A stretch of 64,000 nucleotides of DNA from an uncultured Amylibacter sp. (GCA_943846615.1 OX044354.1:1753001-1817000), one strand, 5' to 3'. Shown: positions 52,251-62,870, counted from the stretch's first letter. Notes: generated by a model not told the origin, from the letters alone. Made by a program: numbers and translations.

Positions 52251-52883
52251 TTAGCTGTTTGGCGTAATCACGATTTCCACGCGGCGGTTTGCGGCGCGAC
52301 CTTCGGGGGTTGCGTTTGATGCAACCGGTTCGTTTAGGCCGCGACCGTAGGCACGGATGCGGTAATCTGCGACGCCGTTATTCAGCAAAACGTTGCTAAC
52401 GGATTGGGCGCGGCGGTGTGATAGGCCCTGGTTATAAGACGCATCGCCTACGTTATCAGTGTGACCGATGACGTCTACGTTTGTGTCTGGGTATTTGTTT
52501 AGGCTGGCTGCCAAGCGCACCAATGAACCCGCAAGCGATGGGCGTAGGTCGGTGCTGTCTGTGGCGAATGTAATTGCCTCTGGTAATGTTACCACAAGGC
52601 TGTCGCCTGTGTTTGTGATCACTGCGCCACTGCCGCCGAGATCGGCACGGAGCTCTTCTTCTTGTTTGTCCAGTAGGTGTCCGATTGTGGCGCCCACTGC
52701 TGCGCCAGCGATGGTGCGTTTGATTTTGCCGTTGCTGTCGTCATCCGTCAGGATGCCTGACAAAAGGCCTGTTGCCGCGCCGATTAATGCGCCGTTGCGT
52801 GTTTTATCTGGTTCTTCTGTACATGCGGCCAATGTGAATGCGCCTGCTGTCAGGATGATTGTTGGTTTTATTAGGTTGAACAT
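52251..52883 (-). CDS. OmpA-family lipoprotein with glycine zipper
   Basis: A 210-residue lipoprotein: signal peptide ending in the lipobox LAAC (Cys21). A glycine-zipper-like segment (ALIGAATGLLSGI, and IAGAAVGATIGHLLD) follows, then an OmpA C-terminal domain (FATDSTDLRP, DVIGHTDNVGDASYNQ, LSHRRAQSV, GRAANRRVEIVI). This is the YiaD/Pal-like type that links the outer membrane to peptidoglycan. It is monocistronic. Confidence 0.92.
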   Translation of the reverse strand: MFNLIKPTIILTAGAFTLAACTEEPDKTRNGALIGAATGLLSGILTDDDSNGKIKRTIAGAAVGATIGHLLDKQEEELRADLGGSGAVITNTGDSLVVTLPEAITFATDSTDLRPSLAGSLVRLAASLNKYPDTNVDVIGHTDNVGDASYNQGLSHRRAQSVSNVLLNNGVADYRIRAYGRGLNEPVASNATPEGRAANRRVEIVITPNS

Positions 52884-52986
52884 TTTTTCGTCCTTATGTC
52901 TGCCTGTGACATAAGAAGTGTGTTTTTGTGCCTGTTTTCAAGGGAGATCACAGAAATGTGGGTGCAAAGCGGGAAATTGCCAGATT

Positions 52987-53817
52987 TCAGCCCGTTTTGC
53001 GCAAAGCTTCGCGCATTAATAGGGCACGTTTGACGGGAAGACCCCAATGATAGCCGCCCAAGCCGCCCGATTTTCGCAGGGCACGGTGGCATGGGATTAG
53101 CCATGAAACAGGGTTTTTGCCGACTGCTGTGCCCACCGCGCGAACGGCACGCGGGTTGCCGATGTGGTTGGCGATTTCGCTGTAGGTGGTGACCGTGCCC
53201 GATGGGATTTGCATCAAGGCCTCCCAGACTTTGATCTGGAAAGGTGCGCCGATCATGTGGATGTTGGCTGGTTCACCGTTGCCTGCGATTGCCGCCGCCA
53301 AAGGTGCGGTTGACGCGTGATTTTCGGTGAAGGTGGCGTTGGGCCAGCGTGATGTCATGTCGTCCATCGCGGCTTCAGGCCCACAATCATCGGCGAAGGC
53401 GAGGCCGCAGATGCCGCGTGTGGTTGCCATGATCAGCATTTGACCAAAGGGGCTGTCGTGCCAGCCGTAGTTTATTGTCAGGCCAGCGCCCTTGGATGCG
53501 TATTCGCCGGGCGACATTGCCTCCCACGTTAAAAACATATCGTGTAAGCGACCGGTGCTGGACAGGCCTGTTTCGTGGGTGGTGTCCAAAACGGTGAAGT
53601 GATCGCGCAACATGGATTTTGCCAGATCGAGGGAGAGGTATTGTTGGTATTTTTTCGGGCTGACGCCTGCCCATTGTGAAAACACCCGTTGAAAATGTGC
53701 GGGTGAGAGGCCGACGGCAGATGCCACCTGTTCCAACTTGGGCTGTTGGTTTTGGGTTTCCTGGATGTGGTCGATTGCACGCGCAATGACACTGTAATGG
53801 TATGGATCATTTGTCAT
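52987..53817 (-). CDS. Methylated-DNA--protein cysteine methyltransferase with AraC-type HTH
   Basis: A 276-residue protein starting MTNDPYHYSVIARAIDHI. Residues 1-105 are an AraC-type helix-turn-helix (LEQVASAVGLSPAHFQRVFSQWAGVSPKKY). Residues about 110-276 are the alkyltransferase (GQMLIMATTRGICGLAF, APFQIKVWEALMQIPSGTVTTYSEIA) with the acceptor Cys in SWLIPCHRAL. This is an Ada without the zinc phosphotriester domain: it both repairs O6-alkylguanine and could act as regulator. Divergent from nth, another repair gene. Confidence 0.9.
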   Translation of the reverse strand: MTNDPYHYSVIARAIDHIQETQNQQPKLEQVASAVGLSPAHFQRVFSQWAGVSPKKYQQYLSLDLAKSMLRDHFTVLDTTHETGLSSTGRLHDMFLTWEAMSPGEYASKGAGLTINYGWHDSPFGQMLIMATTRGICGLAFADDCGPEAAMDDMTSRWPNATFTENHASTAPLAAAIAGNGEPANIHMIGAPFQIKVWEALMQIPSGTVTTYSEIANHIGNPRAVRAVGTAVGKNPVSWLIPCHRALRKSGGLGGYHWGLPVKRALLMREALRKTG

Positions 53818-53895
53818 GGGGGGATATTGGCGGGGTTTTGGGGATCGCGCCACCCGTTTCTTGCGCATATATGTTCTTGGCGTTTGGGATTGGGC

Positions 53896-54558
53896 ATGGC
53901 ACAAGGCGTTATGCCAAAGCAACTTGATTACCATACGATACATGAAATGTTCACGCGGTTTCGCGATCACGAGCCAGAGCCCAAGGGCGAACTGGATCAT
54001 GTGAATGCATTTACGTTGGTCGTGGCGGTTGCATTATCTGCGCAGGCCACGGATGTAGGTGTGAACAAGGCGACGAAGGAATTGTTTAAGATTGCCGATA
54101 CGCCAGAAAAGATGGTGGCGTTGGGTTTGGATGGGATTACGGATCACGTTAAAACCATTGGGCTGTTTCGCCAGAAGGCGAAGAATGTTTTGAAGATGAG
54201 CCAGATATTGGTGGATGAATATAACAGTGTGGTGCCGTCATCGCGGGCCGCGTTAGAGAGCCTGCCTGGTGTGGGGCGTAAGACGGCGAATGTGGTTTTG
54301 AACATGTGGTTCAAACAACCGACACAGGCCGTGGATACGCATATCCTGCGGTTTGGAAATCGTTCTGGCGTAGCCGTCGGCAAGGATGTTGTCGCGGTAG
54401 AACGCGCAATCGAGGATCATATCCCCGCAGAATTTCAACACCATGCGCATCACTGGATGATCCTGCATGGGCGTTATACGTGTAAGGCGCGCAGACCCGT
54501 TTGTGCGAATTGTTTAATCGAAGATTTATGTGAATTTGAGGAAAAAACGAATGACTAA
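53896..54558 (+). CDS. nth: Endonuclease III
   Basis: About 220 residues; ATG 53896 or 53911 could be the start. The HhH motif LPGVGRKTANVVLN carries the catalytic Lys, VDTHILRF the catalytic Asp, and the C-terminal CKARRPVCANCLIEDLC supplies the 4Fe-4S cluster Cys. It is a glycosylase/AP lyase for oxidised pyrimidines. It overlaps the kinase gene by eight bases. Confidence 0.95.
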   Translation: MAQGVMPKQLDYHTIHEMFTRFRDHEPEPKGELDHVNAFTLVVAVALSAQATDVGVNKATKELFKIADTPEKMVALGLDGITDHVKTIGLFRQKAKNVLKMSQILVDEYNSVVPSSRAALESLPGVGRKTANVVLNMWFKQPTQAVDTHILRFGNRSGVAVGKDVVAVERAIEDHIPAEFQHHAHHWMILHGRYTCKARRPVCANCLIEDLCEFEEKTND

Positions 54559-55543
54559 AACCTATGAAGTTGTCGGCAGTGGCAACGCGATTGTTGATGT
54601 GTTGGCGAAATGTGATGATCAGTTTTTGACTGATATGGGCATTGAAAAAGGCATTATGCAGCTGATCGATACTGCGCGTGCGGCGGAAATTTATGGTGCG
54701 ATGGCGGCGGGTACCGAGATTTCAGGTGGTTCGGCGGCGAACACGATTTCGGGTCTAGGGACGCTGGGCATTAAATCTGCGTTTGTGGGCAAGGTGAAGG
54801 ACGATCAATTGGGTCGTGTATTTGCCCATGATATTCGTGCACAGGGTGTGGATTTTGACACGCCGATGGTTGGCGCGGATCACGCCGATGAAACAGGGCG
54901 CAGCATGATTTTAGTGTCGCCCGATGGCGAGCGTTCCATGAATACATATTTGGGTGTAGCGAACCAATTGTCGCCCGATGATGTTGATCCTGCACTGATG
55001 GCGGATACCAAATGGCTGTACCTAGAGGGATATTTGTTTGACCGACCAGAGAGCCAAGCGGCGTTTATTCGTATGGTGGAATTGTGTAATGCCGCAGGTG
55101 GACAATCATCCATCAGCCTGTCCGATCCGTTCTGTGTGGATCGTCACCGCGATGCGTTTCATGATTTGATCAGCAATCACATCGATATGCTGTTTTGTAA
55201 CGAGCATGAGGTTATGGCGATGTATGCGGGCGATGATTTGCAGGCGTCGATTGCGAATGGTGCGCAGTATGTGGATACGCTGGTTTGTACGGCGGGCGCA
55301 GATGGGGCGTATATTGCCAATGGCGGCAACGTGATCCATGTGCCGACCGAGGCTGTGACGATGGTGGATGCTACGGGTGCAGGTGATTTGTTTGCGGCTG
55401 GGTTTCTGGCAGGTATGGCGCAAGGTAAAGATTTGGCGACCTGTGGACGTATGGGCTGTGTTGCGGCGGGTGAAATTATTTCACATATGGGTGCACGCCC
55501 AGAGGCGGATTTGAAAGAGTTGTTTGCATCCAAGGGGCTGTAA
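54551..55543 (+). CDS. PfkB-family kinase, probably adenosine kinase
   Basis: A 330-residue ribokinase-fold protein: YEVVGSGNAIVDVLAKCDD, the glycine pair motif in EISGGSAANTISGLGTLG, and the anion-hole/catalytic Asp in VDATGAGDLFAAGFLAG. Rhodobacterales adenosine kinases have this sequence style (QLIDTARAAEIYGAM). It would make AMP from adenosine. ATG 54551 lies inside the nth end. Confidence 0.88.
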   Translation: MTKTYEVVGSGNAIVDVLAKCDDQFLTDMGIEKGIMQLIDTARAAEIYGAMAAGTEISGGSAANTISGLGTLGIKSAFVGKVKDDQLGRVFAHDIRAQGVDFDTPMVGADHADETGRSMILVSPDGERSMNTYLGVANQLSPDDVDPALMADTKWLYLEGYLFDRPESQAAFIRMVELCNAAGGQSSISLSDPFCVDRHRDAFHDLISNHIDMLFCNEHEVMAMYAGDDLQASIANGAQYVDTLVCTAGADGAYIANGGNVIHVPTEAVTMVDATGAGDLFAAGFLAGMAQGKDLATCGRMGCVAAGEIISHMGARPEADLKELFASKGL

Positions 55544-55711
55544 TCGGTTAGCCGTGTATTGTTAGCCCGTGGGTAAACGAAGTAACCTTTGTGTTGGGCA
55601 ATTTATGCCCGCCGCATATTTTACGAAAGAAATTGAGTGCCTCGTGTCCAAATCGTTTTCCCGCCGGACGGGATAACGATGCACGGCGGCCTGCGGCCTT
55701 GATTCCGTGCC

Positions 55712-56515
55712 CTAGTCGCCTAGCATCGCCTGTACCTTATCCAGATCGATTTCGCCCATGGGGGCGGAACGGTTGGGGTCGTTGAAATCATAGTTGAACG
55801 CCGCAAAATCGCGGGCGTAGATTTCGTGCATCAGGTGCATGGATAGATCATCGAAATAATCGCCTACGGGGTGCGCGCGTTTGGGGCCGTGGCCTTCGCT
55901 CTCGTTAAATCTTGGCATCGTGTCGATATCCAAGTCGTGTTTTGCGGGAATGCGAGACATGACGGATTTCATATCCTCTTTGAAGTTTTCGACCGTGACG
56001 ATGGCGTCGTAATGCCCGCCGTTTACCACCAATGTGGATGCGTGCCCCGCCATGGCCGACCAGTGGATGTCAGGCTCCATTGGCCGACGAAATTTGATGG
56101 TGTCGCGGGCGAACAGAAGGAAGCGGCGGAAGGATTTGATTTGGTCAAAGTCGCCTTCGATATCGATGCCATAGTTTTTAGTGACGCGCGGCACAAGGTT
56201 GCCACGGTAGCGGTTTCCGTTTCGTTGGATGCCGCAGATTTTATCGAAAAACGAGGATAATACACGGGTGTATGGATTGCGTACGCAGGTGAAGGTTAGG
56301 ATGTCTGGGTTCGTAACCGCGGCTGAGATGGCGTCGCGGGAATGTTCTTGGTTCCATTTAAACATACCCTTTTGCGCATCGTGGATATCACCGCCAAAAT
56401 ATTCACCGTGATCAGAATAATACAGGATTTGTCCGATGGTAGAACATGCGCATTTGGGAATAACGCGATATGCGACTGAATTGCTGGGTGTGACCCAAGT
56501 GCCTGGAAAACCCAT
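55712..56515 (-). CDS. Sulfotransferase family 2 (carbohydrate sulfotransferase-like) protein
   Basis: A 267-residue protein from ATG 56515 (AGAGG upstream); a longer in-frame start lacks support. The PAPS 5'-phosphosulfate loop is YRVIPKCACSTIGQIL and the 3'-phosphate site FTCVRNPYTRVLSSFFDKI. Such cytoplasmic enzymes sulfate carbohydrates, here possibly an envelope glycan or nodulation-factor-like lipid. It has no glycan neighbours. Hairpin-forming sequence with CCCG/CGGG and GCACGG/CCGTGC arms lies just downstream (55661-55711). Confidence 0.85.
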   Translation of the reverse strand: MGFPGTWVTPSNSVAYRVIPKCACSTIGQILYYSDHGEYFGGDIHDAQKGMFKWNQEHSRDAISAAVTNPDILTFTCVRNPYTRVLSSFFDKICGIQRNGNRYRGNLVPRVTKNYGIDIEGDFDQIKSFRRFLLFARDTIKFRRPMEPDIHWSAMAGHASTLVVNGGHYDAIVTVENFKEDMKSVMSRIPAKHDLDIDTMPRFNESEGHGPKRAHPVGDYFDDLSMHLMHEIYARDFAAFNYDFNDPNRSAPMGEIDLDKVQAMLGD

Positions 56516-56651
56516 TGCGACCTCTGTTGAAATATAGGGGAAATATAGGGGGGATGGATTGAATATGCCAGAGGGAGGGTAAAAACATATCTTATAGGTT
56601 TTCACCACCGCCCAAGGGCATTACAGTTGGTGTAATTCAAAAGGAAGCGCC

Positions 56652-57029
56652 ATGCCATACACATATGATGATCAAAATATTTTCGCCAAGATTTTACGCG
56701 GCGAAATCCCCAATAATACCGTGTTGGAAACAGAACACGCGTTGGCGTTTCATGATATTACGCCGCAGCGCCCTGTGCATGTGTTGGTGATCCCCAAAGG
56801 GCCATATGTCAGTTATGATCATTTTGCCAAAGAGGCCAGTGATGCAGAAATTGTTGGGTTTTCCCGCGCCATAGGGCAGGTTTGTGATATGATGGGTGTG
56901 TCGATTGATGCGGGTGATGGATACCGCATGGTTGGCAACAGTGGTGAACATGGGGTTCAGGAAGTGCCGCATTTGCATGTGCATATTCTGGGTGGAGCCA
57001 GCACGGGGCGCATGATTCAATCAAAGTGA
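56652..57029 (+). CDS. HIT-family (HinT-like) protein
   Basis: A 125-residue histidine-triad protein: IFAKILRGEIPNNTVLETEHALAFHDITPQRPVHVLVIPKG and the triad HLHVHILGG near the C-terminus. HinT enzymes hydrolyse AMP-lysine and other purine phosphoramidates. AAAAGGAAGC precedes ATG 56652. Confidence 0.95.
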   Translation: MPYTYDDQNIFAKILRGEIPNNTVLETEHALAFHDITPQRPVHVLVIPKGPYVSYDHFAKEASDAEIVGFSRAIGQVCDMMGVSIDAGDGYRMVGNSGEHGVQEVPHLHVHILGGASTGRMIQSK

Positions 57030-57083
57030 TTGCGAGTAGTTATCCGAGGCGATAACAGTGATAAAAGTTTAAGGGGAAGACCA

Positions 57084-57260
57084 ATGAGCAAAGAGCCACA
57101 AGAAGTAAAAATAGTTGAAACATCCCGCGTTGCCTGTGATGGCGGCGAGGGTGGACATCCACGTGTATGGTTGCAAATTCCAGGTGAACACGGCTGGGTT
57201 GAATGCCCGTATTGTGATTGTAAGTTTGTGCTGAAAGATGGCGCGGCGGCGGGGCATTAA
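57084..57260 (+). CDS. Zinc-finger domain protein (NDUFS6-like)
   Basis: A 58-residue protein, [21 protein letters not shown], with Cys18, a His (GEGGHPRV) and CPYCDCKF as the Cys-His-Cys-Cys zinc site. This zf-CHCC family is the bacterial counterpart of the complex I accessory subunit NDUFS6. AAGGGGAAGACC precedes ATG 57084. It ends five bases before polA. Confidence 0.9.
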   Translation: MSKEPQEVKIVETSRVACDGGEGGHPRVWLQIPGEHGWVECPYCDCKFVLKDGAAAGH

Positions 57261-57264
57261 GCCC

Positions 57265-60066
57265 ATGAAAATTGGCAAAGGCCACCACATACATTTGATC
57301 GACGGCTCTGGATTTATTTTCCGCGCCTATCACGCATTGCCACCTTTGACACGCAAATCCGATGGGTTGCCTGTGGGGGCCGTTTCTGGTTTCTGCAATA
57401 TGTTGTTCAAGATGGTTGAGGATCAAAAAGGATCCGATGCGCCGACGCATGTTGTTGTAGTGTTCGATGCCAAGGGAAAGACGTTTCGGTCTGATATTTA
57501 CCCTGAATACAAAGCTAATCGTCCGCCAGCACCCGAAGATTTGGTGCCGCAGTTTCCATTGACCCGCGATGCGACGCGTGCGTTTGGGATCGCGTGCATT
57601 GAAGAAGTGGGTTTTGAGGCCGATGACATCATGGCCACCTTGGCTGTGCAGGCGCGTGATGCGGGTGCACGGGTGACGATTGTTTCGTCTGATAAGGATT
57701 TGATGCAATTGGTGGGCGGCGGCGTTGAAATGTTTGACGCCATGAAAAACAAACGTATTGGCCGCGAGCAGGTTGAGGAAAAATTCGGCGTTGGCCCCGA
57801 AGGTGTAATTGATGTGCAATCATTGGCGGGTGATAGCGTGGATAATGTTCCCGGTGCGCCGGGTATCGGGATTAAGACAGCGGCATTGTTGATCAATGAA
57901 TATGGTGATCTGGATAGTTTGCTGGAACGTGCCGAGGAAATTAAACAACCTAAACGGCGCCAGACGTTGATTGATAATGCGGATCAAATTCGTATTAGCC
58001 GCGATTTGGTGACATTGAAGACCGATATGGAAATGGATTTCTGTTTTTCCGATTTCGAAGTCAAGGACCCCGATCCAGATACAGTTTTAGGATTTTTGAC
58101 GGAAATGGAATTCCGCACGATGTCGGCCCGGATTGCAAGTAAGCTGGGTGTTGAAGCGCCGAAAATAGCCGCGCCCTCGGGTTCAACAAATGCACCTGAA
58201 AGCGGTGCTGTTGCGCAGGTTCCGTTTGATGCGGCGAAATATGAATGTGTTCGGGATGCGGATGCGTTGAAAGCGTGGGTCGATAAGATTTATGCGCGTG
58301 GGTATGTGGCGGTGGATACCGAAACCACTGGGTTAAACGAGATGGTCGTTGATTTGGTTGGAATATGCCTGTGTGTCGAGGCGGGCGAGGCGTGTTACGT
58401 GCCGTTGACGCATAAGGACGGCGAAGGCGATTTGTTCGGCGGGGCGGCGTTGGCCGTGGGGCAGATGGATTTGGACGAAGCCTTGGCGATATTACGCCCT
58501 GTTTTGCAAGATCCCTCGATCATGAAAATCGGCCAGAACATGAAATACGACGCCAAGATTTTTGCGCGTTACGATGTTGCGATTGCCCCTGTGGATGACA
58601 CGATGCTGCTGTCCTATGCGATTAATGGCGGCAAGCATAATCATGGTATGGATTATCTGGCGAACCGCTATCTGGAACATGAACCGATCAGCATTAAAAC
58701 ACTGTTGGGAACGGGGAAATCGGCGATTACGTTCGATAAGGTACCCGTTGAAGATGCGGTGAAATATGCCGCGGAGGATGCGGATATTACGTTGCGGTTG
58801 TGGCAGTTGTTTAAGCCGCAGTTACACAGCGTGGGTGTGACGAAAGTTTATGAAACGTTGGAACGTCCATTGATCCCCGTGTTGGCGCAGATGGAGATGA
58901 ACGGCATCAAGGTGGATCGCGATACGCTGAGCCGTATGTCGAATAATTTTGCGCAGTCTATGGCAGGCTTGGAAGCGGAAATTCACGAGCTGGCGGGTCA
59001 ATCGTTTAACGTTGGATCGCCCAAGCAGTTGGGTGAAATTTTGTTTGATAAGCTGGAGATGCCCGGTGGCAAGAAGGGTAAGACGGGTGCCTATAGCACC
59101 GGTGTTGATATCCTTGAAGATTTGGCGTCTGAGGGGTTTGATCTGCCCAGTAAGGTTTTGGATTGGCGGCAGATGTCGAAGCTTAAGTCCACATATACCG
59201 ACGCGCTACAAACCCATATTAATGCGGATACGGGGCGGGTGCATACCAGTTACGTGATTTCTGGTGCATCGACAGGTCGATTGGCGTCGACTGATCCGAA
59301 CCTACAAAACATTCCTGTGCGTTCAGATGCAGGGCGCAAAATCCGCGAGGCGTTTATTGCGGATGAGGGCAATGTTTTATTGTCCTTGGATTACAGCCAG
59401 ATTGAATTGCGGATTTTGGCGCATATCGCGAAAATCGATACCTTGAAGCAGGCGTTTCACGAGGGGCAGGATATTCATGCGCTGACTGCCAGTCAGATGT
59501 TTAATGTGCCGCTTGAAGGTATGGATCCGATGATCCGCCGTCAAGCCAAGGCGATTAATTTTGGTGTGATTTACGGGATCAGTGGGTTTGGTTTAGCGCG
59601 GAATTTACGTATCCCACGTAAAGAGGCGCAGGCGTTTATTGACACTTATTTTGAACGCTTTCCAGGCATTCGTACCTATATGGATGACACGGTGGCATTC
59701 GCCAAGGAACATGGGTTTGTGCAGACGCTGTTTGGGCGCAAAATTCATACCAGTGAAATTAATGCCAAGGGGCCGCAGGCGGGATTTGCGAAACGTGCCG
59801 CGATCAACGCGCCGATCCAAGGGACGGCCGCCGATGTGATCCGTCGCGCGATGGTGCAGATGCCAGAGGCGATTGCGCATTTGCCTGCCAAGATGTTGTT
59901 ACAGGTGCATGATGAATTGATTTTCGAGGTGCCAAAGGATGCGGTTGAGGAAACCACCAACGTGGTGCGCCGTGTGATGGAAGGTGCCTGTGAGCCTGTA
60001 GTGAAGCTGGATGTGCCGTTGATTGTGGACGCGGGTGTTGGCGATAATTGGGCCGAAGCGCATTAG
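57265..60066 (+). CDS. polA: DNA polymerase I
   Basis: A 933-residue enzyme. The 5'-3' nuclease covers residues about 1-295 (HLIDGSGFIFRAYHALPPLTR, VFDAKGKTFRSDIYPEYKANR, VSSDKDLMQL). The 3'-5' exonuclease covers about 310-520 with an intact first metal motif (AVDTETTGL), so proofreading looks active. The polymerase covers about 540-933 (YSQIELRILAHI, RRQAKAINFGVIYGISGFGLA, LLQVHDELIFEV). Its start lies five bases after the zinc-finger gene, and its end overlaps the convergent isomerase gene. Confidence 0.97.
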   Translation: MKIGKGHHIHLIDGSGFIFRAYHALPPLTRKSDGLPVGAVSGFCNMLFKMVEDQKGSDAPTHVVVVFDAKGKTFRSDIYPEYKANRPPAPEDLVPQFPLTRDATRAFGIACIEEVGFEADDIMATLAVQARDAGARVTIVSSDKDLMQLVGGGVEMFDAMKNKRIGREQVEEKFGVGPEGVIDVQSLAGDSVDNVPGAPGIGIKTAALLINEYGDLDSLLERAEEIKQPKRRQTLIDNADQIRISRDLVTLKTDMEMDFCFSDFEVKDPDPDTVLGFLTEMEFRTMSARIASKLGVEAPKIAAPSGSTNAPESGAVAQVPFDAAKYECVRDADALKAWVDKIYARGYVAVDTETTGLNEMVVDLVGICLCVEAGEACYVPLTHKDGEGDLFGGAALAVGQMDLDEALAILRPVLQDPSIMKIGQNMKYDAKIFARYDVAIAPVDDTMLLSYAINGGKHNHGMDYLANRYLEHEPISIKTLLGTGKSAITFDKVPVEDAVKYAAEDADITLRLWQLFKPQLHSVGVTKVYETLERPLIPVLAQMEMNGIKVDRDTLSRMSNNFAQSMAGLEAEIHELAGQSFNVGSPKQLGEILFDKLEMPGGKKGKTGAYSTGVDILEDLASEGFDLPSKVLDWRQMSKLKSTYTDALQTHINADTGRVHTSYVISGASTGRLASTDPNLQNIPVRSDAGRKIREAFIADEGNVLLSLDYSQIELRILAHIAKIDTLKQAFHEGQDIHALTASQMFNVPLEGMDPMIRRQAKAINFGVIYGISGFGLARNLRIPRKEAQAFIDTYFERFPGIRTYMDDTVAFAKEHGFVQTLFGRKIHTSEINAKGPQAGFAKRAAINAPIQGTAADVIRRAMVQMPEAIAHLPAKMLLQVHDELIFEVPKDAVEETTNVVRRVMEGACEPVVKLDVPLIVDAGVGDNWAEAH

Positions 60067-60797
60067 AGCGCGAAATCCATCCATTTGAAATCGTGCGAGG
60101 CGGGGCGGTATTCTGCTCCGATTAAGCCGTCGTAACCACTGGCATCTACTGCGGCGAAAAATGCGGTGTGATCGACGATACCCTGACTTGGTTCGGTGCG
60201 GTTTGGATTTCCCGAAACTTGAATATGTTTAATCCAAGGTAAGCAATGTTCAAATATCGGTAGGATGTCCGCCGTTTGCGCGATGCGACTGGCATGGTAG
60301 GTATCGAATTGCAGGCCGAGGTTTGGGGCGTTGATGTGTTCCAAGATCGCCAGTGCGTCATCGAAATTGTTGAGTTTGTAATTTGGAATGTCGAGGGTGT
60401 TTATCGGCTCGATCAAGAAAGATTGGTTGGGGTAGGTTTGTGTGGCCCAGATCAGGTTTTGTGTGAGGGTTTGCAGATCGCCGTTTGTACCTGACATGAT
60501 GTGGATATGGGAAACGCTGAGCGCGGTGGCAAAGGTGACGGCGCGAGTTAGATCGTCACGAAATGTGCCGCGATTTTCAGGGTTTGCGCCGTGTCCCCAA
60601 TCATCGCCAAATGGTGTGTTTATCAAGTGGATTGGGGATTCGGCGTGCTTAGTCGCCTTTGCTAATGCGGTGGGGACTGTTTCGTATGGGTTTAGGATTT
60701 CAACGCCGACGAAGCCGTGATCGCGTGCGATTTTGAACCGCTCCAATATTGGAAATTCGGTAAAAATTAGGGAAATGTTGGCGATGAAACTGGGCAT
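60063..60797 (-). CDS. Hydroxypyruvate isomerase family protein (TIM barrel)
   Basis: A 244-residue xylose-isomerase-like TIM barrel from ATG 60797; the longer frame antisense to gnd is rejected. FTEFPILERFKIARDHGFVGVEI, LIEPINTLDIPNYKLNNFDDALAI (metal Glu), LGLQFDTYHASRI (Asp, His), IKHIQVSGNPNRTEPSQG and GLIGAEYRP fit the Hyi/OtnI family. It isomerises hydroxypyruvate and tartronate semialdehyde, or 2-oxo-tetronate phosphates. Neighbours do not settle the substrate. Confidence 0.85.
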   Translation of the reverse strand: MPSFIANISLIFTEFPILERFKIARDHGFVGVEILNPYETVPTALAKATKHAESPIHLINTPFGDDWGHGANPENRGTFRDDLTRAVTFATALSVSHIHIMSGTNGDLQTLTQNLIWATQTYPNQSFLIEPINTLDIPNYKLNNFDDALAILEHINAPNLGLQFDTYHASRIAQTADILPIFEHCLPWIKHIQVSGNPNRTEPSQGIVDHTAFFAAVDASGYDGLIGAEYRPASHDFKWMDFAL

Positions 60798-60864
60798 GAC
60801 GTAATTTAGGGCCTTGTAATGGGGTCTTGCAACGGCTTTGTTATGTTCAAACGGGAGAATTTGC

Positions 60865-62280
60865 ATGGCACATTTGGGTTTGATCGGTATCGGCGTTATG
60901 GGCGCGGCGTTTGCACAGAATTTGGCCGAGGAAGGCCATACGGTTTCCATGCTGGATCGCACGATTGCGAAAATGCGGGCGGTGGCCGATGAGGGAGCGG
61001 ATTTAAACGGCGAATTGATCGTTTGTAAGGATGCGCAGGCGTTTGTGGATAGCCTGCCAAAACCGCGGTCGATTTTGGTTTTGGTGCCCGCGGGTGGCCC
61101 GTTGGACAGTGTGATCGATATGTTGATCCCGATGTTGGATAAGGGAGATTTGATCGCGGATTTGGGCAATTCGAATTATAAGAATACAGAGGCGCGTGTG
61201 GCCAAGGTTGAAGCCGCGGGATTGCAGTTTTTGGGCATGGGAATTTCGGGTGGTGCCGAGGGTGCGCGCAATGGGCCGTCGATTATGGCGGGTGGTTCCA
61301 AGGCAAGCTGGAAGCGGGTCAAAGGCCCGTTGCAAGATGCTGCGGCGGCGTTTGAGGGTGAACCCTGTTGTGATTGGTTTGGACCAGGGGGTGCAGGGCA
61401 TTTCATCAAGATGATCCATAATGGGATCGAGTATGGCGACATGCAACAGATCGCGGAATCCTATGGCATGATGCGCGATGGTTTGGGCATGTCTGCAATG
61501 GAAATTGCGCAGGTTTTTAAGGGATGGATGAAGGGCCCGCTTAACTCATATTTGATCGAGATTGCGGGTGAAGTTGCCGCGGCCGTTGATCCAAAAACAG
61601 GCGAGCCGGTTTTAGATATCATTTTGGATAAGGCAGGGCAAAAGGGCACCGGACGGTGGTCTGTAATCGAGGCGTTGCATTTGGGAACGCCCGCGAGTTT
61701 GATGATGGCAGCTGTTGAGGCGCGTAATATTTCGGCGGCTAAGGACAGCCGAATAGAAATGGAAGCGGCGTTTGGCGCGTCGCCCGAAATGATGATTGGT
61801 GCATTGGGTACACGCAAGGCAGCAATCGATGCGTTGGAAAATGCAATGATTGCAGCAAAGGTTTGTGCCTACGTCCAAGGATTTGAGGTGTTGAAGCGTG
61901 CGTCCGATGAGTTTGAATGGGATCTAGATTTAGCGGCGATTTCGCGGGTTTGGCGCGCTGGCTGTATTATTCGATCTGTGTTCTTGGGTGAAATTGCGGA
62001 TGTATTTGATGGCGGTGGTTCGGCGAATTTGGCGTTGGCACCGATTTTCCAACAGCGTCTAAAGGATACGATGCCTGATTTACAAAAGGTTGTGATTGCT
62101 GCGTTGGGTCATGGGCAACAGGTGCCTGCGTTGTACGGGGCGTTAGGGTATCACAACATGCGCCGCACGGGGCAGTCCACGGCAAATATGATCCAAGGAC
62201 TACGCGATTATTTTGGGGCGCATACGTTTGAACGCACGGATGATTTGGGCGTGGCTGTGAATGGCCCGTGGCATGATTAG
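60865..62280 (+). CDS. gnd: NADP-dependent 6-phosphogluconate dehydrogenase
   Basis: A 471-residue enzyme from ATG 60865 (GGGAGAA upstream). The Rossmann motif is [23 protein letters not shown], substrate motifs are [19 protein letters not shown] and the catalytic Lys/His region [16 protein letters not shown], and the C-terminal part includes [24 protein letters not shown]. It makes ribulose 5-phosphate in the oxidative pentose phosphate path. Its end overlaps the convergent DUF1285 gene. Confidence 0.96.
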   Translation: MAHLGLIGIGVMGAAFAQNLAEEGHTVSMLDRTIAKMRAVADEGADLNGELIVCKDAQAFVDSLPKPRSILVLVPAGGPLDSVIDMLIPMLDKGDLIADLGNSNYKNTEARVAKVEAAGLQFLGMGISGGAEGARNGPSIMAGGSKASWKRVKGPLQDAAAAFEGEPCCDWFGPGGAGHFIKMIHNGIEYGDMQQIAESYGMMRDGLGMSAMEIAQVFKGWMKGPLNSYLIEIAGEVAAAVDPKTGEPVLDIILDKAGQKGTGRWSVIEALHLGTPASLMMAAVEARNISAAKDSRIEMEAAFGASPEMMIGALGTRKAAIDALENAMIAAKVCAYVQGFEVLKRASDEFEWDLDLAAISRVWRAGCIIRSVFLGEIADVFDGGGSANLALAPIFQQRLKDTMPDLQKVVIAALGHGQQVPALYGALGYHNMRRTGQSTANMIQGLRDYFGAHTFERTDDLGVAVNGPWHD

Positions 62281-62870
62281 GTTTCGAGTTCTACGGCAGG
62301 GATAATCGGGAAGAATTCGCCACCTGAACGGACACCGAACCAATCGGTGCCGTTGTATTGTTGCGTCGTACCAATATCAACAAGACGATAGAAACTCTTG
62401 CGGTCTATCAATGCCTCTAGGTTTGCGCGAATGAGGATGTAGGGGCTGGGTTCGCCCGTTTCTGCATCGCGTACAACACGGATGGGATTTTCGGCGCTGG
62501 CAACTACACTATCACCAACGTGCGTGTGAAAGGTTAGTACCTGATCATCACCTGTGTTTTCCACATCAAAATCATTGGCCACGAATGGCGCGTCATCCAC
62601 GACAATCCCAACCTTTTCCACGGGTGTAACCAAGAAGTAATCATCGCCATCTTTGCGAATTATGGATGAAAACAGTTTAACCAGCGGTGCCCTGCCGATG
62701 GGGGTTCCCAAATAAAACCATGTACCATCACGCGCGATGCGCATGTCTAAATCGCCGCAAAATGGCGGATTCCACAAATGCACGGGCGGTGGACCCTTCT
62801 TCGTGGCGGCTGTCGCGGCCTGAACGATGCTGTCTGTGTTCTCTTTTTTCAATGATGGCGGATTTGTCAT
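62277..62870 (-). CDS. DUF1285 family protein
   Basis: A 197-residue protein: [59 protein letters not shown] is the DUF1285 core, with a second beta-rich domain after residue 110. Function not established; the GD(L)DxxI pattern suggests ligand binding. It is divergent from the MoxR gene, as commonly seen in this order. Confidence 0.92.
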   Translation of the reverse strand: MTNPPSLKKENTDSIVQAATAATKKGPPPVHLWNPPFCGDLDMRIARDGTWFYLGTPIGRAPLVKLFSSIIRKDGDDYFLVTPVEKVGIVVDDAPFVANDFDVENTGDDQVLTFHTHVGDSVVASAENPIRVVRDAETGEPSPYILIRANLEALIDRKSFYRLVDIGTTQQYNGTDWFGVRSGGEFFPIIPAVELET